The notes under the pieces are model-generated. The model saw only the letters and a list, made by a program, of their open reading frames with translations, ran no database searches and had not been told where the DNA came from. Source: Chloromonas sp. AAM2 (lineage: Eukaryota > Chlorophyta > Chlorophyceae > Chlamydomonadales > Chlamydomonadaceae). From it: a stretch of DNA of 44,430 nt. This document shows, in pieces, positions 1 to 11,400 of this stretch (position 1 is its first letter; each line of letters begins with the position of its first letter). The translations under genes and the position numbers were made by a program. The stretch covers positions 1-44,430 of the forward strand of contig QAXH01006187.1 in the NCBI GenBank assembly GCA_004335635.1, read 5' to 3'.

Positions 1-48
1 TGAGCCTGGCAAGCCTGCTGCTGCGTTAAGCATTGCTTGCCAGGCTCA
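1..48. repeat. Perfect 14-bp inverted repeat at window start
   Basis: Positions 1-14 (TGAGCCTGGCAAGC) are the exact reverse complement of 35-48, with a 20-base spacer. It could fold as a hairpin or be one end of a small inverted-repeat element cut by the window edge. Confidence 0.8.
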
Positions 49-949
49 TTGCTTGCCACCCACAGCTGGATGACGAAGTTGTGGCCTGAAAAGGAATGGT
101 CCCTGGTTGTCCGGAACATACTTGCCGTGTCGCTATCACAATTAGCCTTGGGTTTGTGCAGGCGTCAGTGTCGTGGGTTTAGCAAAGTGCTGCATGCAGC
201 GATAAGCTGAACCTGCACACTCATGTAGGGCTGCGCATGCAAATCGGCAAGGCAAAGCAAGCAGACTGACCCAGCAACGCCTTCTGCATGTGCTCTGCAT
301 CTACTGAGGGCAGCAGTGCCTGGGTCAACTGATCTGCGAGTTACAGGATCAGGGCCCTCAATCTCAGCCTCAGGGACCAGCAGACCAGAGGTAGTTGGGA
401 GTCAACTTTGAAACTGCTACAGCAACGGATGTTGACCCTCTGATGCTGGCAACCGACAGGAGGCTCTTGTGCCCTCAGACCCCTACTTTGTGAGCCAAAG
501 GCCTGCAGCTTGGGAGACTTGGGTGAACCTTCACATCAGCTGTGTGCTTCCAGAACTATCGATACTTGACCCCCCGTCCTCCGTTCCCGTTCCGTTGCTT
601 GGCACGGATGCGTACAGCCGTATGACTTCGGTGATGAGAGGGGGCATGCCGAGCTGGACCGGCTCCGTGCTCGCAAAGATGTGCAGCTTTTGATCCACGA
701 ATCTAGGACTCTCAATAGCATACGTCCGTAAATACCCTCATGACGTTGATCTCGTTGCGTCTGGGCTGGAAGATCTGGATCGCATCGCCGGCCTCACGCT
801 TTTTAATGAAGTCGCTCAATTGGCTCTGTCTTTAGGAGCAGTGACCCTTGTTGCCTGAGGAACATTCATGTTTGCGCGCCTAACTGAGGAGGCCCGAACG
901 CAAAATAAGGCAAAACGTTTTTGCGTGACGGTTTTGGCTCTTTTCAGCG

Positions 950-996
950 CGTAACTAGTTTGCGTTTGCCCAAACTTCCCACGCAAACTAGTTACG
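950..996. repeat. Perfect 16-bp inverted repeat (hairpin)
   Basis: Arm 950-965 (CGTAACTAGTTTGCGT) is the exact reverse complement of 981-996, separated by 15 bases. The flanks are also rich in the word TTTGCGT. No gene is attached to it; it may be a miniature inverted-repeat element or a structured RNA segment. Confidence 0.85.
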
Positions 997-1980
997 TACG
1001 GTAGCCTCTTCGGTGGGTGGCCAGGTGTGTGGCTTTCAAGTTCATTCATCGCATGTCGTGACAGCTATCAAGGGGGGCCGTGCGGGAAGGGCAGGTTCAA
1101 CTCAAGCGCAGAGCTGTTTGTGCCGGATGCACTGCAGGATGCAAACCTCGCGACAGCCAACCGGGTACCGCCACAGCTACAAGCTCGCGCAGCCCAGGCC
1201 GGTGTTGCTTCTTCAGGCCTGGTGCTTCAAGCCCCGCTCCAGGCCCAGCCCAGCCCCAGCCCAGACCGGTGCTCCAGGCCCAGCGACAGTCAGGCTGCCC
1301 AGAGGCTGCCAAGTGAGTGACGGTAGAAACCAGCAGCGTCACAGCAGAAACCCAATAGCAACATGCTGACCACAATCATCTCCAATGTGCTATCCCCAGG
1401 CCCAGGTTGGAGTTGGTCACTTCAAGCAGGCGGAAGTCACTCACCACCTTGTGCAAGGGGGCTCTGAATGCCATGGCAGCGTAAGTGTTGCCACATGGGC
1501 AATCACGCAGCACACAGCCTATTGGTGCAGCGGCATGCAGAGGATTCTACACACTTTTATCCTGTGACCTTGGCTGCATGCTCTCAGGTGCACTTCAACT
1601 GCATTTGGATTCGTATCTGACACTATCTGGCACCGCAGTGGAACCTTCCGACCCAGCGTCGTGTGCCAGGCATCCCCAGGTAATGAAGGTGAGCCAGCAA
1701 TGTGTTGAGGTTCATCTACTGGTCACATGGGTCGAACATTTGGACCGGAATATTCTGTAGAATCACTTCAACGTAGGATGCGGCTACACCTATGCAGTAG
1801 CTGGGCTTCCAGTGTGACTGAGCGGCAGATGCCAAAGGGTGACAACAGTCAAGCGTGCTAACGTGTGCAGTGCCAGGAACATACTTCAGCACTGAGTGCA
1901 CTAAACCGTAATCAAGGGGTTTGATGTGGTGGTCAGCCTGGTCCACTGGTCGCCTGGTCCACTGGTCGTTTTGCTTTCTT

Positions 1981-2055
1981 GCTCAGGGTAGGCCAGGGCG
2001 GTGCCCATCCCGTTCCGTGTCCTCTGACGGCTTCCCTGGTGTAAATACATGTATG
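1981..2055 (+). repeat. Dispersed repeat R1, copy 1
   Basis: About 70 bp beginning GCTCAGGGTAGGCCAGGGCG and containing CCCATCCCGTTCCGTGTCCT. It recurs nearly unchanged on the opposite strand at 23533-23599 beside the N gap, and in diverged form at 21487-21545 and 27041-27106. Function is unknown; it is probably the remnant of a mobile element. Confidence 0.85.
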
Positions 2056-3370
2056 CCACAGCCTCCTTCGTTTCTGCTTCTGTGTTTCAGCTGTTGTATT
2101 TCAGCTTCAATCGTTTCATTGCGTGTTTCTCTCTCCGCCGGAGCCCGGGGGAACTGGTAAACTTGAGGTATCACGCTCGTTGCAAGGCAAGCTGCCAAAT
2201 TCAGCACATGCACTCATGTTATAACAGAAGTGAGGTATGTTGAGCACGATGGCCCCAACGACGAGCTGCATGGGCTCAAACTTTTGCTCATGGCGGGCGA
2301 ATCTCGCTAGTATTATAAGTTCGGAAGGCTCGCATTTGCGCAAACAGGTGCGCACTTTTTGTAACGGTTCGTTGAGACCTGCTTAGGTGGTGGACCGACA
2401 AAGAAAGCAGTGCAGGTCGCTAGGAGCCCCCTCGGGAAACGGCAATTGCACCTTTTTTGCATGGGCCTGACAACTGCGCCTTCAAACCCCACGCGAACCA
2501 GCGGCTGTGAAGTAGATGCATATGCCGCACTGCTGCGCGTAAAATCGGCTCAAAATGGCCGGAGGCTGGGCCGTGAGGGTTCTAGGCAGTACGGCATGCA
2601 TGGCGAGCTGTACGGCACCACCATTGCCCATGGTGGTGCCCAAAGAACGCAAATCGTGCAGGCAGCTAAGACCCATGCCTATTAGGCATTAGGCACTCTG
2701 GGCACCTATGGGCTCTAGACCCTGGTTTGTGCATGTTCCTCAAGTTACCCCGGTTGAGGGCGATCCCAGCCAAAAGTACCCCTGCCCTGCCCTGCCCGGC
2801 CATGACATAGATCAGCACATGCATGGATTTCGTTGAAACCTTGCATGCGTGTTCTGGACACAGCAAGGTACCTGTCTGCCGGTTTTGAGGACATATGGAT
2901 GTAAATGTGAAGTTCTGTCTGGATCCATACCTAAACGTCCTCAAGTTCCCCCGGGCTGCTCTTAGTGATCACAGTACATTTTCAAGCTATGGCATTGGAC
3001 TTGATTTCCACTATTGCACTAGACTTGGAATCCGGTGATCACAATTTTTAAGCAGATCGATTAGTAGAATGACCACAAGCTTGACGGTTAATGATATTAG
3101 TAGTAGTAAGGTGACGTGACATCATGATCACTGTATCATCATGATCCTGTGTGGAGTCAGACAGCAGGCAACGTAGACATTACAAGTGTTCCTCACATTG
3201 CCTGATAGCCCAGCAACCCACAGGAGTCAATTTGCTCAGCCTACAGCTGCACAGGAGAGCCCAGGGAGGCATTTTAAGCTGCCAGTTGAAACAACCAGAA
3301 TCAACCAGGTTAATACAACAACCCTATTCAACTGCACCTGAATCAACCAAAAACCCCAGTTGTTTCTGCT

Positions 3371-3432
3371 GAACCAGTTGAAGTTTCAGCTTAACCAGTT
3401 GAAGCTTGAAGCTTAACAAGTTTCAGCTGGAC
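3371..3432. repeat. Imperfect tandem AACCAGTTGAAG-like repeat
   Basis: The word AACCAGTTGAAG occurs at least twice in quick succession, interleaved with TTTCAGCT and GAAGCTTGAAGCTTAAC. Related AACCAG words continue upstream to about 3290. It looks like simple local duplication in non-coding DNA. Confidence 0.5.
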
Positions 3433-4161
3433 AGTGTTGAATCAATTGGCTTAACTTGTGCGACGCAGGTCCTGGCCTCCTGGCATAAGAAACAGACACC
3501 CATGCAGCACAGGCATACCATTGATAAAAGGCCCACAACCAAGCTGCTAGGAACCTTGAGCTGTGGTTGCATAACCTGACGCGGCAGAGGCGTGACATAG
3601 TTTACAGCCAGCAAACCCAGACGCAGCAACAACATGTCTACCTACAAGTAGCCAAGACGTCCTTACGTAATCAGGATGGCCGATGAATGATGCAGTTGGT
3701 CAGCAAATTTTCAAATATCTGTCCAATCTGCTGCATCCAAGCCAACAGCCTGGCAACAATAGGCAACGAAAATTGTCGTTTGAACCAGCAACAGCTGAGA
3801 CGATCACATGACAGCCTTGTAGCTCAACATGCAAGACTGGCAAATCATGCAACACGTTGGCAAGTAAGTCCAAAGTAGTTATGTCACAGGACATGGGAAA
3901 CGGTAGCGTGAGTATTCTGGCAGCCACAAACATGTGCTTCTTCAGCGCATGCACACCTCTTCTGGCCAGTACCAACAAGCCATCACAAACCAAATGCCAC
4001 GCTTCCCAGGTGGATGTGCCAAAAAAAAGAAACAGCACAGATTGCGCAAAAGCGATCTTTGCCGCCCCTGAAATCTTTAGCGAACCTAACCACCCTGCTA
4101 AAACTCGACCTTGTATGACAAAACGTTTCAATCGCTCTACGTTCCAGTCTGAATCATAAGC

Positions 4162-4194
4162 AAAAAAAAGAAGTTTGCCAGTTCTGGGACAATA
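4162..4194 (+). repeat. R2 terminal word (A-run + TTTGCCAGTTCTGGGACAAT)
   Basis: An A-run followed by GAAGTTTGCCAGTTCTGGGA and CAAT. This is the terminal segment of repeat family R2, found about nine times in the window on both strands. Here it stands without the longer body seen at 4442-4600, so it is a solo end or a truncated copy. Confidence 0.85.
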
Positions 4195-4441
4195 TTGTGA
4201 GATGGACAGTGACGTGGTGGAGGTGTGCACATGTGGCGCTGATTTCGTGTCATTTGAGATTTAGATGTGGTGCCCTGGCTAGAGTGGTAGACGGTGTGGT
4301 GACCAATTCTGTGACAGTGTCAATGTTGGGTGCTGGGTGCCAGTGGTGTGCTGGACCAGCGTTGTCTGGCACTGAGACATGAGGGGTTGATGTCATGAGA
4401 CAGTACTAGATTGGGCAGTACTAGTCCAGCAGCCTGCAACA

Positions 4442-4600
4442 GAAAAATGTTTGCCAGTTCTGGGACAATTTGTGAATAGGTCTGTAATACTGCCAGCAAC
4501 CATTGTGTGTCAGCAAAACATGTGTATGTGTGTGTGTGTGTGTGTGTGTGAATCGCACACGGGGTCAACAGCCGGGTGAACATCGCGTGTTGTGGTAGAC
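4442..4600 (-). mobile_element. R2 long copy with internal (TG)n tract
   Basis: Read on the minus strand, this copy runs from TACCACAACACGCGATGTTC through a (CA)n tract, then ATGTTTTGCTGACACACAAT, then an ACCTATTCACAAATTGTCCC segment, and ends in AGAACTGGCAAACATTTTT. The same order of blocks occurs on the plus strand at 29098-29320, so it is a genuine dispersed element of about 160-220 bp and not just a microsatellite. I see no coding capacity, so it is presumably non-autonomous. The CA tract length differs between the copies. Confidence 0.8.
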
Positions 4601-4692
4601 GGTGCACTGCCACTTCTGGGACAACAGACCAGGACTAGATAGGAACTGCACTGTCAAAAGACAAATTGGGTGTGTGACCCGTCTGACCACAA

Positions 4693-5454
4693 TCAAACAG
4701 AAGACCCAGGCCCATTCATCACTTCATTCTGTAGCGCTAGATATGCTTCTTCTCCGAACATTTTGATCATGATTTCCTTCATATCCACCGGCTCGCCTGT
4801 AGCAGCTTCTGTGCTGGCAGCCGGTGGTTCTTCCGGTTCAGCAGCCGCCGGTGGCCTGGCTGGTGGGGCTGGCTGCGCCGGCTGTGCACAGTTGCCGCCT
4901 GCCTGTTGCCCCGTGGCACTGTTGCTGGGACTGGCGACAGGTGCGCCAGATTTTGTTGGTGTAGTGGTGGGCTTGGTTTTGGCGCCAAACGTGAACGCGA
5001 ACGGGGAGGCCTTAGCAGAAGGTTTGGATTCAGCCTTCAAAGCCGCGCTGCTCATGCCTGATGCAGCCGAAGTACTGACAGCGGTGGCTTGGATCGCAGC
5101 CTTGGTGCTCGCAGACTGAGGCTGAGTGCTCTTGGCACTAGTCGCTGTAGAATCCTGTCGAGTCGTCCTGTTGGCTTTTGCCAACTCCGGTTGACTGGTT
5201 GCATGTTAGCCATTGCCTTTGACAGCTCTGTATCCCGTGGCGCGATTGTGCTGGTTGTTGCCCCCTGACCGCCTTTGGCGTCTGTCAAGCTTGGCCTTGG
5301 TGGCAGGTCCCAGCCAGCGTAAGCATGCTGGATGTAAGGCGGGCTGATGTAGGAAGCGAGAAAAGAACTGGCCAGAGGGTTGTTGAAGCGTTTAGGCAGC
5401 ACTGCAAGCTGTTCCCTGGTCGGCGAGCAGGCCAGGGCATTTTGCCACAGTGTG
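4693..5454 (-). other. Last exon of the DUF4470 gene, with a frame break
   Basis: The acceptor CCCCACAG at 5455 joins in phase to the exon ending at 5756 (LYLIKK then NTLWQNALACSPTREQL). The frame stays open through LPKRFNNPLASSFLASYI and TELSKAMANMQPVN, then coding quality passes to another frame, starting near ATSAKSTQPQSAS and ending EEAYLALQNEVMNGPGSSV with a stop at 4693-4695. The first frame itself would stop at 5052 after an Arg/Leu-rich stretch that looks like an antisense-quality shadow. A 41-nt GT-AG segment (5145-5185) would restore the frame, but an assembly indel is as likely. The tail is low-complexity Ala/Pro/Ser/Thr. Confidence 0.6.
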
Positions 5455-8400
5455 CTGTGGGGCAGGACAGGCAAATGCAGATTTTGCAAGGCACGGCAGC
5501 AAGGATTGTGCCATGACTGAGAAATTTAAGAAGGTCATGACAGAACACAATTGCGCCAAATGCGTAGCTTGACAAGGGCAAGGGAGAGTCGCCAAGAGGG
5601 TCATGTCATTGGCGGCAGATGCATGTGTCCATTTGGGTGTCAAGAAGTTCATATCATCAGTGATTTGTGCACCAAGGAAAGCATTGTGTGGCTGATACGG
5701 CTGACGCACAACACTGCGGCTGAGGCAGCCTGTCATGAGCAGACAAACGACTCACTTCTTGATGAGGTACAGCTGGTTGGCCCCTGAGCACCGCACTTTG
5801 CTGTCCATTTTGGCCTTCACATGAGCCAGTATCTGGTCGAATAACCGCACTTCGTCCCTATCGTGACTATGCTCAACTGATGACCTACAAGGGCAGAACA
5901 ACCACCACCATTACTAGCACGTTGTGTCGTAATGCCCGTCAGGTTGGACGGGTTGGCGTCCCTCCCCTCATGTGAGCAGCTACAGGGAGCCTTGTTGGCC
6001 TTAGCAATTCTGTGTCAAGCAAGTTGAGTTCTTCACACAGCAAGGAACCTCTAGCCCCATGCATGAATCAGGTGGAAGGCCGGTAGCTGGCCAAAGGCGA
6101 ACCCAGTCGTACATGCATGCCCATGTAGCCGCGAGAAACGAAGATAAAGTGTGCATCACACACGTCCTCGTACAAAAACGGAAGATAAGCCGGTGGTAAC
6201 AACCCAGGCACGCACGCCCTTGTAGCCAGGACAAGGCCAGATACTCCGGACATGGCACCCACCTCCAGTCCAACACAACGACAGGCAGTATCGGGCGCCC
6301 GTCAGGCCCCCTCCGCAGCGGCGGGTAGGTCAACACTGAGAGATCCGGGGGTGCCCGGCCGCTGGCCGACTCATCGAATGCTGCGATTGAGAAAACAGTC
6401 GTGCAGCCCTGCGGCTGCGTGGACACCTGCACCACCTGCTTGAAGATGCTCTTGACGGCTGCGGAGTCGGGTCTGCAAGTATTGGGGTTGGAACCACAGA
6501 ATGAGACGACCAACCCTTGTGATGACACATAGTGCTCACACACATGAAGTTGTTTGTGGCACAATCTGGATGCAACGAGTGCTTTGATACTCATACCCCA
6601 AGTTCCAAAAAAAAAAAGTTTGCCAGTTCTGGGACAGTTTTGGGACTGGCTCCGTGATGAGGCTGTCAGTTGTCTGTGGGACTGTATTTTTTCAGGAGTA
6701 TGTCCATAATAAGTTTTGGACATGGCAGTTCCATGGGTGCTGGCGACGCAGGTCCAGCTGCGCAAGCTGCTGCGCTCACAAGGCAGATCACTGGCTGCTT
6801 AATACGAATGCTATACGTACAGTATTAAACTGCTTTGCTTGTTTTTTTGCCGCAACGGAACAAAGCCCACTCATACCATGCACTGCTGACTGTCTGAAAT
6901 ACCCGACTACACATATGCGTGACCGACAATCGCTCTAGGACCCGCCTGTTCGCCTTGGTCAGAAACAAGAGGATGAAGGCAGGCAATCCAGTACGCCATC
7001 CATTTGTACAAGCCCAACCCTTTCCACGCTACAGCCATCATGGCCCTTCCCATGCTACAATCCCATTCCAAGTTCCAACACGCCCGCTCACATAGGCTCG
7101 CCCCTCCTCCTCTGCTGCTCCATCTTGGACATGATCACGTCAGTGCTGTAGTGGCGCAGGGCCTCGTCCCTGCTCAGCTCCCACGGACCAAGCGAGTCAA
7201 GGGCGAGCACAGGCCCATGTCGGGGGGCACCTGGCATGTCCACCGGCCAGCGCTCCCACGCCTGACACCAACATGCATGCGTGCATGCAGGTCACACCTG
7301 GGGTTGCTTGTGCATACAACACGTGTGTGTTTGTGATGGCTTAGCTGAGCGTGGACGTGCGAACAGGGTGATGAGGGCACGCATGCAAATGGCATACATG
7401 ATGATTCCATCCAAAACCGTAACTGTGACCTGCCAGAACAATGTTGAGTCAGTCAAGGCAGCCAAAGGTTTTACGAGTGTTTGCCTTTCTTTGTCTGTAG
7501 TAAGGCCATGACTACCGAAGCATAATGACACACACTTTGACTGGTCTGCTCCGGCTACCCCAGATGCAACCCATGTGCTCACCTCAGCTTTCTTCAACGT
7601 CAGCTCTACTGTCTTCGTAAACTTGATGAGTTTGACTTTGATGTTCATCAAGCTGCAGTAAGCCTCATCCCGCCACTCAGCCCCATCTGCCCATCTCAGA
7701 CTGGCCGCCACTGGCCATGGCAGCACAAGCTCCGCTGACACACCCTTGGGCTGACTCGGGGTCAACTTGACCACGTGACTGGTGGCACATGGGCACGTGG
7801 GTGAGCCCTTTCCAGCAGTGCCTGGTGGTGGCCGGGCTTGAATCAGCTTAATCTGTGGGCCCTGGATGTCTTGCGTGCCGCTTGTTTTGGATCCGGGTAC
7901 AAGCTGAAACACTGCCTGGTAATCCCAGCACTGCTCAACCAGGGATACTAGCTGCAGCCTAGGCTCGGCAGGCGAGACAGACTTGGTCGGACGGGGCGTT
8001 GCGTGGTGGATATTGGGTTGGAGCAGCAGGCGGGCAGCCAGAGTGGAAGGTGGGGTCACCAAGTAAGGTGTAACGTTGCCTAAACTGGCTTGCTTCTTAT
8101 CCAGAGTGGCGATTGGAAGGGCTGGCAGCCCGTCCTTTGAAGCAAGCCTCATGTCAGTCACGTATACCAGATAGTTGGGGTTCAAACGAAAGTCTTTCGG
8201 TACCTGCAGCCATGTAACCAGGCACAGCAGTGCAGCTGAGCAGGCGGTGGGGGACAGACATGCACGAGATTGTGTGCCCCAAGGCAATCAGGCAGGCAGG
8301 CAGGCAGGCAGCAATGTGAAATAAACTGAGGCAGTTGAGGCCTCAGACCTCCAAATTCTAGCTTGGCTACTGCTGCCTTAAGTCAATTGTACAACCTGAG

Positions 8401-11400
8401 CAAGAATCGTGGTTTGGGTTAAGCAGGCGCCCTTGGCACACAAATGCGGCAAACATACGCAATGCAAACTAATAACAACGCCACATCTGTTGGACTGCGG
8501 ATCATGTACATGGAACGCAACCTGTTCCGGTTGTTATAGAAACAAACTTGGGAGCTGACAACGACTCCTAGACTGCCTTCCTCACCTGGAAGACGACTGA
8601 GTCGTAACTCTCCGCCATTTCAAAAACATCAATCACGTGCGAGTCAGGGGGAAACTCCTTGAAGTGGACCAGATCCCCACAGTGTCCAAAGACTGGCAGC
8701 GGTGGCTTGGCGTTTGGTGGCAGTTGCATACGCAGCTTCTTAGGCGCGGAGTGGGCCAAGAGCAAACGCAATCCCGGGCTGCGATCACGCCAAAGTTCAT
8801 CAATCGTTTCTGAGCCAATGTCCACGAAAAGTTCCCTCACGTGCGTGCAGGAGGGCGGTGTGTTGCCAGCTGTCGTCTCTTCCAACGTGGGCGGGCCTGT
8901 CAAGCGGTACAGGGAAGCACGAACGAGGTCGATGGCCGTGGGGGCAGGCAGCCTGTTGCACATGCGTCTGCGCAGCTCCCATAGCAAGCGCTGTAGCTCC
9001 GCGGGTTTGTACGCATAGCAAGGTTCAGACTGTAGCATGTGCCGAGCCTGCGCTGCTGCCTTTGCTCCTGCGCTGCCGCTGGCCAGAAACGCTGTCATGT
9101 CTGTTCGCATGGCGAGCGACACCAGCATCCACGCAAACGCTTGCGAGGAAAGGCAGTATGTTGACGGATCCTCTGCGTTCAGCGTCGGCCCAGCAGGCCC
9201 CTCTCTGTCCACCCATGTGACGCAGCAACGGTAGCAAACCGCTTGCAGATAGTTCCATAAACTAGTGGAAGGACCCCAGAAGCCGTCGCCAAAGGGACCA
9301 TCGGCACCTTTGACAGGTTCTCTCGGTGGGTCAAGCACAGGCAGGCTGCATGGCACACCCGGGACGCATGTCAAGGCTGATGCAGGGGCCCACTCGAGGT
9401 GCTGTACGTCGGTCGTGTTGAAGTGAGGGGTGCCCAGAGAGTCGAGGGGTCGTGAGCGACCTGCCTCGAGGTTGGTCATGAGTCGCAGCCCGAGCAGTGT
9501 GGGCATGAGCTCCAGGGGCTGTGCCAATGCACTGCAGGTGCAAGCAGAGCATGAGGCTGAACAACGCAGTGTGCAAACAAGCAAGAGGTAGTTGCGACGC
9601 AATACCAGGTGGTACAGGGCTAACAAGGCCAATGACGCAATATGATAACGAGCAAAACAAAAAGATGTTTGCCAGTTCTGGGACAGTTCTGGGGCTCCCA
9701 GTTCTGGAGCAGTTGGTGTGCGACTCCTCGTGTGTTTTGGAAAGGCGAACATACACCGTCTCAGTATCAAATACCAAAATTGTTCCAGAACTGGCAAACT
9801 TCTTTTTTTTGATGTGTTCAACTGTATTGCATGGTGAGCGAGTCTCATTATGTGCGCACTGCAACCCCACAACATACAAGGGTTATACAGGCTGTTCCGG
9901 GCAACCTGCAACTCGACCACGCCCTGTGTCGCAGTTTGACAACGAGCAAGGCCGCCGTCCTGCTGTGGTGTTTAAGAGACTTTGTGGCAAAGAGCCAGGC
10001 AATTGTTGCTGTATTGCTGGCGTGGTAAGCACCAATCATGATCTGCGGGCATACCGCTGCACCCTGCACGTCGGACAGGGTCAAGAGCCTGCAGGTTTCA
10101 CAAGGCTGTGCTGCCATTGATCCCGTATGCCCTCTACCGGCTTTTTGGCCTGACCTGGCAGTTTCAGCTTTAATCAAACAGCTGTTCGTAACCCTGACCA
10201 CGTATGCACCAACCTAGCATAAACTGATCAGGCATTGATGCTGGCCAATCACCAGTACCGCTGGCCAGTAATCAACACGTCTAGACCAGGATTGCTGTTA
10301 GTTCAATACAAGGCGTTTTCAATCACGCTAGAGCTGGCATCTGCAACTCACTATTCAGAATTGTACTTCTCCAGCTCTGTTGTGCTCTTTGACCATGTGG
10401 TCGTCTGTGTGAGCAGGCGGGAGTGGGGGCGCGGGGCGATGCAGGGCTGCGTGATGACCAGCAGGGTAAGCAGGCCCATGCGATCCGACAGGCTGCCTGG
10501 GTAGGAGACAAAGGAAGGACTTTTCAGAAGGTGCTTGGCAGAGTGCCACACCAGTGTGGGCTGGATTGCCATCCACCTGGTACCGCATGTGCAGGTGATG
10601 CAATTCACCACCAGGAAGTAAAGGCATGCGCGCATGGCGCTGCTTGGCCACTCGATCAAAGCCGATCCTTTTAAGCCTCAGCCTTCAACTCTGTCTTGCA
10701 CATCAGACTGCAGCAGTGCGAAACATTAGAGGTAGCAGCCACTGTTGATTCAAAGCACAGCCCATGCACAACCTGTCCAGCAAGCCGCCTACCTGTGTCA
10801 ATCACGTCAAACACTTCCAGCTTCGGGTCGCATGCATGGATGTGAACGTAGTCACAGGAGCTGGAAACCCGGGTGCCCAGGCAGAGGTGTGTGGGCCACG
10901 CACAGTGAAGCTGCACACGAAGAGTCACTTTGGGGGAGTCCGCAGTGTTGTGGGCCCTCCCACCAATCAACAGCGTGTGCCGCTGGAAGGCTCTAACCAT
11001 GGCTGACATGCGGGTGATGCAGGCCCGCCAGAGCATGCCGGAGGGTGGGCCGGATTTCAGCGCTGTTTCAAGTTCTTCAATTGAAAAGGGCTGCCAGCAG
11101 CGAACTGCCTGCATATCTGGGTGGCAGGACCACTCGCCGTCCCCCTCGTCTAGAAACTGCAAAAACAAACATGCAAACACATGTGCTAGCAGAACAACTC
11201 AGCTCATCAATGCTCCTTGATCACTCAATTTCCAGTACGTTGTTACGCACCATAGTAAGCGGGCATGCGCTGCCAGTATCAGTACCCCTTGTATGGGTAA
11301 TCTTTCCTGCTTTCAGCTTGAATGCAACACCTGCCTGCTCCTCATGCATTGGACATGCATCTTTCCATGGTTTTCAGCTTGGATTCAACTCTAACGGGCG

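Larger units (their letters stand above)
1..4692. other. Gene-poor region downstream of the DUF4470 gene
   Basis: I recognise no gene here. The open frames are short, overlap on both strands and show no family motif, initiator context or exon structure I could chain. The stretch holds two perfect inverted repeats (1-48 and 950-996), one R1 repeat copy (1981-2055), an AACCAGTTGAAG-like repetition near 3371-3432, and R2 repeat copies at 4162-4194 and 4442-4600. A Pro/Gln-rich segment near 1190-1320 reflects repeated CCCAG words and is not convincing as coding. Part of 4000-4692 is presumably the 3' untranslated region of the minus-strand gene that stops at 4693. Confidence 0.6.

Noticed and set aside
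1013..1369. Pro/Gln/Arg-rich open frames on both strands
   Set aside because: Three overlapping frames are all open because of CCCAG-type repetition; none has a motif or splice structure.
3700..4230. 176-codon minus-strand open frame with hydrophobic stretches
   Set aside because: It begins in an R2 repeat end, has no family motif that I recognise, no splice partners, and lies where the 3' untranslated region of the DUF4470 gene is expected. The hydrophobic look comes partly from T-runs.
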